DNA of 18,111 nucleotides from Anthropogastromicrobium sp963626545 (lineage in GTDB: Bacteria; Bacillota; Clostridia; Lachnospirales; Lachnospiraceae). Every line of letters starts with the position of its first letter. The stretch's first letter is position 1. Below, piece after piece: positions 14,314 through 18,111 of the stretch. The position numbers and the translations under genes were made by a program. The stretch spans positions 1 through 18,111 of the forward strand of contig CAVFYJ010000072.1 in NCBI GenBank assembly GCA_963626545.1. Direction: 5' to 3'. Under the pieces are notes generated by a model. That model worked only from the letters and a program-made list of their open reading frames with translations, was not told the origin of the DNA and searched no databases.

Positions 14314-14853
14314 ATGGGAATCAGAACAGTTAGAACAGAGGGCGATGAGTGCCTTCGCAAGGTATGTAAGCCAGTAAAAAACGTAAGTTTACGAACAAAA
14401 ATTTTAATCGAGGATATGTTTGACACAATGTATGAGACAGGCGGCGTCGGCTTAGCAGCTCCGCAGGTTGGCGTATTAAAGCGCATCGTTGTTATGGATA
14501 CCGATGATAATCAGCATGTGCTCATCAATCCAGAGATTTTAGAGACAAGCGGTGAGCAGACCGGTTACGAGGGATGCTTAAGCATTCCGGGAAAGAGCGG
14601 CATCGTCACCAGACCAAACTATGTAAAGGTAAAGGCATTAAACGAGCACGGTGAGGAGTACATCTTAGAGGGTGAAGGTCTTCTTGCAAGATGCATCTGC
14701 CACGAGTGCGATCATCTTGACGGAATTTTATACAGCGATAAGGTAGAGGGCGGACTGGTCAACAACGAAGACCTGCCAGACGATGAGGAAGAAGAACTGT
14801 ACGAGGATGCATATGAGGAGTTTACTGAAGAGGAAGACGGCATTCACGAGTAA
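14314..14853 (+). CDS. def: Peptide deformylase
   Basis: A 179-residue metalloenzyme starting at ATG 14314 behind AAAGGAG (14301-14307). It removes the formyl group from the N-terminal methionine of nascent proteins. All three family motifs are present: GVGLAAPQ (44-51), EGCLS (86-90, metal ligand Cys88) and HECDH (130-134, two His ligands and catalytic Glu131). The fold ends near residue 148. Beyond it is an unusual, very acidic tail of about 28 residues rich in Asp and Glu (152-179) in place of the basic or amphipathic C-terminal helix known in E. coli Def. fmt, which adds the formyl group, follows. Confidence 0.97.
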   Translation: MGIRTVRTEGDECLRKVCKPVKNVSLRTKILIEDMFDTMYETGGVGLAAPQVGVLKRIVVMDTDDNQHVLINPEILETSGEQTGYEGCLSIPGKSGIVTRPNYVKVKALNEHGEEYILEGEGLLARCICHECDHLDGILYSDKVEGGLVNNEDLPDDEEEELYEDAYEEFTEEEDGIHE

Positions 14854-14940
14854 GACAGAAAAAATGCAGCCAGAATAAAAACAGTCAAAATAAAATAGTC
14901 AAAACAAAACAGATGAAACAAGATCAAAGGAGTGGTAGGT

Positions 14941-15897
14941 TTGAGAATTATTTTTATGGGAACACCTGAGTTTGCCGTTCCGGTACTCGAAAGCCTCATT
15001 GAGAGCGAAAAGCATGAGGTTGTCGCAGTTGTCACACAGCCGGACAAGCCAAAGGGCAGAGGAAATACCATGCAGTTTCCACCGGTAAAAGAGTGCGCAA
15101 TCGCACACGGTATTCCGGTTTTGCAGCCAGTTAAGGTCGGCGATCCAGAGGTAGTGGAAGCGCTTCGTGGCTACGCACCAGAGTTAATCGCCGTAGTTGC
15201 ATTTGGACAGTTTGTTCCAAAGTCCATCCGCGAGATGCCAAAGTACGGCTGCATCAATGTCCATGCATCCTTGCTTCCAAAGTACCGCGGTGCAGGTCCG
15301 ATTCAGTGGGCTGTCATCAACGGTGAGAAAGAGAGCGGCGTTACAACAATGTATATGAGCCGCGAGATTGACAAGGGAGACATGCTCTTAAAGGAGACCA
15401 TCACCCTTGACCCGAAGGAGACAGGAGACTCCTTGCACGATCGTCTTTGTGTGCTGGGTGGTCCGCTTCTTTTAAAAACGATTGATCAGCTTGAGGATGG
15501 AACCGCAGTGCGCATTCCACAGTGCGAGGAGGAAAGCACTTACGCACAGAAGTTGGAAAAGTGGATGGGAAACATCGACTGGACGATGGATGCTGTGCGA
15601 ATTGAGCGCCTCGTACGTGGTTTAAATTCCTGGCCGGGCACCTTTACAAAGATTCATGGAAAGACCGTAAAGATCTGGGATTGTGATGTGATTGCACAGG
15701 ATGCGCTGTCTGATGAGCAAAAAGAAGCCACACCAGGCACTGTTTTGGTATCCGATAAGAAGCAGCTGATTGTAAAGACCGGAAACGGCGCATTGTCGCT
15801 TCGCACCCTTCAGCCGGAGGGCAAGAAGAGCATGGCAGTGGATGCCTACTTAAGAGGCTATCCGATTGCGCAGGGGGAAAAATTAGGAGAGGCATAA
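14941..15897 (+). CDS. fmt: Methionyl-tRNA formyltransferase
   Basis: The frame is open from GTG 14932, but that codon overlaps the ribosome binding site AAAGGAG (14926-14932). TTG 14941, 8 bp downstream, gives the family's standard opening MRIIFMGTPEFAVPVL and a 318-residue protein. It transfers a formyl group from 10-formyl-THF to Met-tRNA(fMet) for translation initiation. Catalytic residues match E. coli Fmt: Asn106 and His108 in INVHASLLPKYRGAGP, and Asp144 in REIDKGDMLL. The N-terminal transferase domain (about 1-205) is followed by the tRNA-binding beta-barrel domain with LVRGLNSWPGTF. The 87-bp gap after def is A-rich with no clear terminator, so the two are probably co-transcribed. 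Confidence 0.97.
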   Translation: MRIIFMGTPEFAVPVLESLIESEKHEVVAVVTQPDKPKGRGNTMQFPPVKECAIAHGIPVLQPVKVGDPEVVEALRGYAPELIAVVAFGQFVPKSIREMPKYGCINVHASLLPKYRGAGPIQWAVINGEKESGVTTMYMSREIDKGDMLLKETITLDPKETGDSLHDRLCVLGGPLLLKTIDQLEDGTAVRIPQCEEESTYAQKLEKWMGNIDWTMDAVRIERLVRGLNSWPGTFTKIHGKTVKIWDCDVIAQDALSDEQKEATPGTVLVSDKKQLIVKTGNGALSLRTLQPEGKKSMAVDAYLRGYPIAQGEKLGEA

Positions 15898-16007
15898 GAA
15901 CTAGAATCGCGAAAGGCATAAGGCAGAAACATGAGAAAAAAGGTGAAACCTAGAAATCTTAAAGCCAGAAATGCCAGACACAAGAGATCATCACGGAGGT
16001 GAAGAAT

Positions 16008-16712
16008 ATGCCATATTATTATTGGGATCCTACTTATATACTCGTTTTAATCGGTGCGCTGCTTTCCATCGGTGCATCCGCACTTGTAAACAGTACATTT
16101 AACCGCTACTCATCCGTACACGCAAGAAGTGGTCTGACAGGAGCACAGGCGGCACAAAAGCTTTTGCACTCACAGGGCATTTACGACGTGCAGATTCAGC
16201 ACGTATCGGGAAATCTGACCGATCACTACGATCCGAGAAACAAAACGCTCAGCCTGTCTGATGCCGTGTATAACGTATCCACGGTCGCTGCCGTTGGTGT
16301 TGCCGCCCATGAGTGTGGTCATGCTATGCAGCACGCAAAGGGTTATGTGCCGTTATCCATTCGTAGTGCCATGGTTCCGGTGGTGAACTTCGGTTCCTAC
16401 TTATCTTGGCCGTTAATCGTGATTGGATTGTTTATTAACAGCTCCACCGGTACCCTTTTATTGAATGCTGGATTGCTTCTATTTAGTCTTGTTGTATTGT
16501 TTCAGCTGGTAACGCTTCCAGTGGAGATCAATGCATCCAGACGTGCCGTCAAATTGCTCGATCAGGAGCACATTCTTGTCGGAGATGAGGTTGGACAGAC
16601 CGCAAAAGTGTTAAAGGCGGCAGCGTTGACCTATGTAGCCAGTGCAGCAGCGTCCATTTTACAGCTGCTTCGTCTGCTGATCTTAACAGGAGGAAGACGC
16701 AGAGATGACTGA
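16008..16712 (+). CDS. YugP-type membrane zinc metallopeptidase
   Basis: The open frame begins at GTG 15999, but that codon lies within the ribosome binding site CGGAGGTG (15994-16001). ATG 16008, 6 bp further, gives a 234-residue protein starting MPYYYWDPTYI, as is usual in this family. It has a membrane segment at about 10-28, the zinc motif HECGH (101-105) in VAAHECGHAMQHAKGY, a probable third zinc ligand Glu173 in PVEINASRRA, and further membrane segments near 122-143, 148-170 and 204-226. This matches neutral zinc metallopeptidases of the YugP family (PF04298 type), whose substrates are largely unknown. The gene overlaps rsmB by 8 bp. Insertion of this gene between fmt and rsmB occurs in many Clostridia as I recall. 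Confidence 0.92.
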   Translation: MPYYYWDPTYILVLIGALLSIGASALVNSTFNRYSSVHARSGLTGAQAAQKLLHSQGIYDVQIQHVSGNLTDHYDPRNKTLSLSDAVYNVSTVAAVGVAAHECGHAMQHAKGYVPLSIRSAMVPVVNFGSYLSWPLIVIGLFINSSTGTLLLNAGLLLFSLVVLFQLVTLPVEINASRRAVKLLDQEHILVGDEVGQTAKVLKAAALTYVASAAASILQLLRLLILTGGRRRDD

Positions 16713-18048
16713 GACGACAAAAAGAGAAAATGAGAGAGAAATTGTCCTTGCAATTTTGCTTGAGGTACTGGAGAAAGATCAGTTTTCTCATATCGTGATT
16801 CGTCAGGCACTGGACAAATACAGCTATTTGCCAAAGAAGGATCGCTCTTTCATCGCCAGACTTTCAAGAGGCTGTGTGGAGCGAAAGCTTGAGCTTGACG
16901 CGATCATTGACAAGGCCGCATCGGTAAAAGCATCTAAGCAAAAACCGGTCATCCGAAACATTCTTCGTATGGCCGTCTATCAGCTAAAATATATGAACGT
17001 TCCAGAGCATGCCGTTTGCAGCGAGGCGGTCAAGCTTGCCGCAAAGAAGGGTTTCTGGTCGTTAAAGGGCTTTGTCAACGCAGTGGTGCGAAAGATGGCA
17101 GCCTTGATCCCATCACTTGACTGGAGCGATCAGCCTTCTATTTTGTATTCCGTTCCGCAGTGGCTGTATGATGAACTCGTGAGCTGGTATCCAAAGGAAA
17201 CCGTGACCGCCTATTTAGAGAGCGTTGTCTCGCAGAGTGGTCATCCGATGTATGTACATTGTCATACATCCGAGAGCAGCATAGAAGAGATTACCAAATC
17301 CTTAGAAAATGAGGGCATTCAGGTAAAGAAGGCACCATATGCACAGGATTGTTTAGGGCTTGTTGATGCGGGCGATATTCGCCGAACATCCGCTTTTCAG
17401 GATGGCCTGATTCAGATTCAGGATATCAGCTCTGCACTTGCCGCGCAATGTGTGGCGCCGACAGCAGGCAGCTTTTGTATTGATCTGTGTGCTGCACCGG
17501 GGGGAAAGAGCATTCATCTGGCGAAGGCGCAGCATGGCACGACCAGTGTGTTAAGCCGCGATGTTTCATGGGACAAGCTAGACTTAATCGAGGAAAACAA
17601 GGAGCGCTGCCATGCCGATAACATGCAGATCGAGCAATGGGATGCCTGTGTGCTCGACGAAGCAAGAAAAGAGACAGCAGACTTTGTACTGGCCGATGTG
17701 CCATGCTCCGGTCTTGGCATCCTATCAAGAAAGCCAGACATCAAGTATCAGCTGACAAGAGAACGCTTAGAGCAGTTAGTAGCATTACAGCGAACCATTC
17801 TTTTGAATGCAGCACAGCTTGTAAAGCCGGGCGGTGTTCTGGTTTACAGCACCTGCACGATCAATCCGGCGGAAAACGAGGAGAATGTTCGTTATCTGTT
17901 ATCACAGATGCCATTTGAACTCGAAAGCCTCGCTCCGTTCATGAAAGAAGAAATCGAGGGCAACGCCCCAGAAAGCGGTATGTTGCAGCTGCTTCCGGGC
18001 CAGAACCAGTGCGACGGATTCTTTGTCGCGCGCCTTCGTAAGAAATAA
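16705..18048 (+). CDS. rsmB: 16S rRNA (cytosine-967-C5)-methyltransferase RsmB
   Basis: A 447-residue protein starting at ATG 16705 behind AGGAGGA (16688-16694), overlapping the end of the yugP-type gene. Residues about 8-132 form a NusB-like RNA-binding domain (IRNILRMAVYQLKYM, VNAVVRKM). Residues about 145-447 are a SAM-dependent m5C methyltransferase of the Nop2/Sun group, with the SAM loop DLCAAPGGK (260-268), DVPCSG holding Cys334 (needed for product release) and YSTCTINPAENEENV holding the nucleophile Cys384. It methylates one cytosine in the small-subunit rRNA. In Bacillus and relatives rlmN and the prpC-prkC pair usually follow; the window ends 63 bp after the stop. Confidence 0.96.
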   Translation: MTETTKRENEREIVLAILLEVLEKDQFSHIVIRQALDKYSYLPKKDRSFIARLSRGCVERKLELDAIIDKAASVKASKQKPVIRNILRMAVYQLKYMNVPEHAVCSEAVKLAAKKGFWSLKGFVNAVVRKMAALIPSLDWSDQPSILYSVPQWLYDELVSWYPKETVTAYLESVVSQSGHPMYVHCHTSESSIEEITKSLENEGIQVKKAPYAQDCLGLVDAGDIRRTSAFQDGLIQIQDISSALAAQCVAPTAGSFCIDLCAAPGGKSIHLAKAQHGTTSVLSRDVSWDKLDLIEENKERCHADNMQIEQWDACVLDEARKETADFVLADVPCSGLGILSRKPDIKYQLTRERLEQLVALQRTILLNAAQLVKPGGVLVYSTCTINPAENEENVRYLLSQMPFELESLAPFMKEEIEGNAPESGMLQLLPGQNQCDGFFVARLRKK

Positions 18049-18111
18049 TAAAAAAAGGTAACTATTCAGCACCCTCATATGGAAAGTTGATCTCAAACAA
18101 TAAAAAGGGTA
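18049..18111. other. Short intergenic end of window
   Basis: The 63 bp after rsmB contain an A-rich start and no ribosome binding site with an open frame, no hairpin with a T-run and no clear promoter. The only ATG on the + strand (in CATATGGAAAGTTGA) stops after three codons. Confidence 0.5.

Noticed and set aside
14932..14940. fmt start at GTG 14932
   Set aside because: It overlaps the Shine-Dalgarno sequence; TTG 14941 gives the family-standard N-terminus.

Overview
The window looks like the chromosome of a low-to-mid GC Gram-positive anaerobe of class Clostridia, most likely Lachnospiraceae. This is inferred from protein character, purine-rich AGGAGG-type ribosome binding sites, a formate-tetrahydrofolate ligase, a YugP-type membrane protease lodged between fmt and rsmB, and tepA next to ftsK/spoIIIE as in Bacillus. 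No genus can be named from sequence alone.

Region 1 (1-2199) is the right-hand end of a prophage or phage-derived element on the + strand. It holds the C-terminus of a DUF6883-like protein that runs off the left edge, a TcdE-type holin, a UUCG-loop hairpin terminator, and an endolysin with an SleB-like domain, an Amidase_3 domain and an SH3-like domain. The endolysin carries a strong internal ribosome binding site and ATG at the junction of its two catalytic domains.

Region 2 (2200-2661) has no protein gene. It holds a GC-rich hairpin, three direct copies of CGTGTCAT, a long hairpin with a T-run on the minus strand, and a minus-strand tRNA-Ser(CGA) with its own promoter. The 3' end of the tRNA faces the phage genes, as expected if the element integrated into the tRNA 3' end. 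The repeats would then be candidate integrase arm sites.

Region 3 (2662-3743) has a second, unrelated holin (A118/Hol118 type), a 20-codon ORF that may be a remnant, and TepA, a ClpP-fold protease with an intact Ser-His-Asp triad.

Region 4 (3833-18048) is a dense run of core genes, all on the + strand: ftsK/spoIIIE; fhs; a murE-type ligase and murF (peptidoglycan precursor synthesis); priA (replication restart); def and fmt (N-terminal formyl-methionine cycle); a yugP-type membrane zinc protease; and rsmB (16S rRNA m5C methyltransferase). fhs makes 10-formyl-THF, the formyl donor for Fmt, and Def later removes the formyl group. Two near-consensus sigma-A promoters lie inside coding sequence: at the 3' end of tepA (for ftsK) and at the 3' end of priA (for def-fmt-yugP-rsmB). 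Two starts are better placed downstream of the longest ORF: fmt at TTG 14941 and yugP at ATG 16008.

I do not see a clear, previously undescribed multi-gene system here. The points most worth a second look are the fused endolysin with internal start, the tRNA-Ser integration boundary with its repeats, the two holin families on either side of the tRNA, the promoters buried in tepA and priA, and the structured leader before def.
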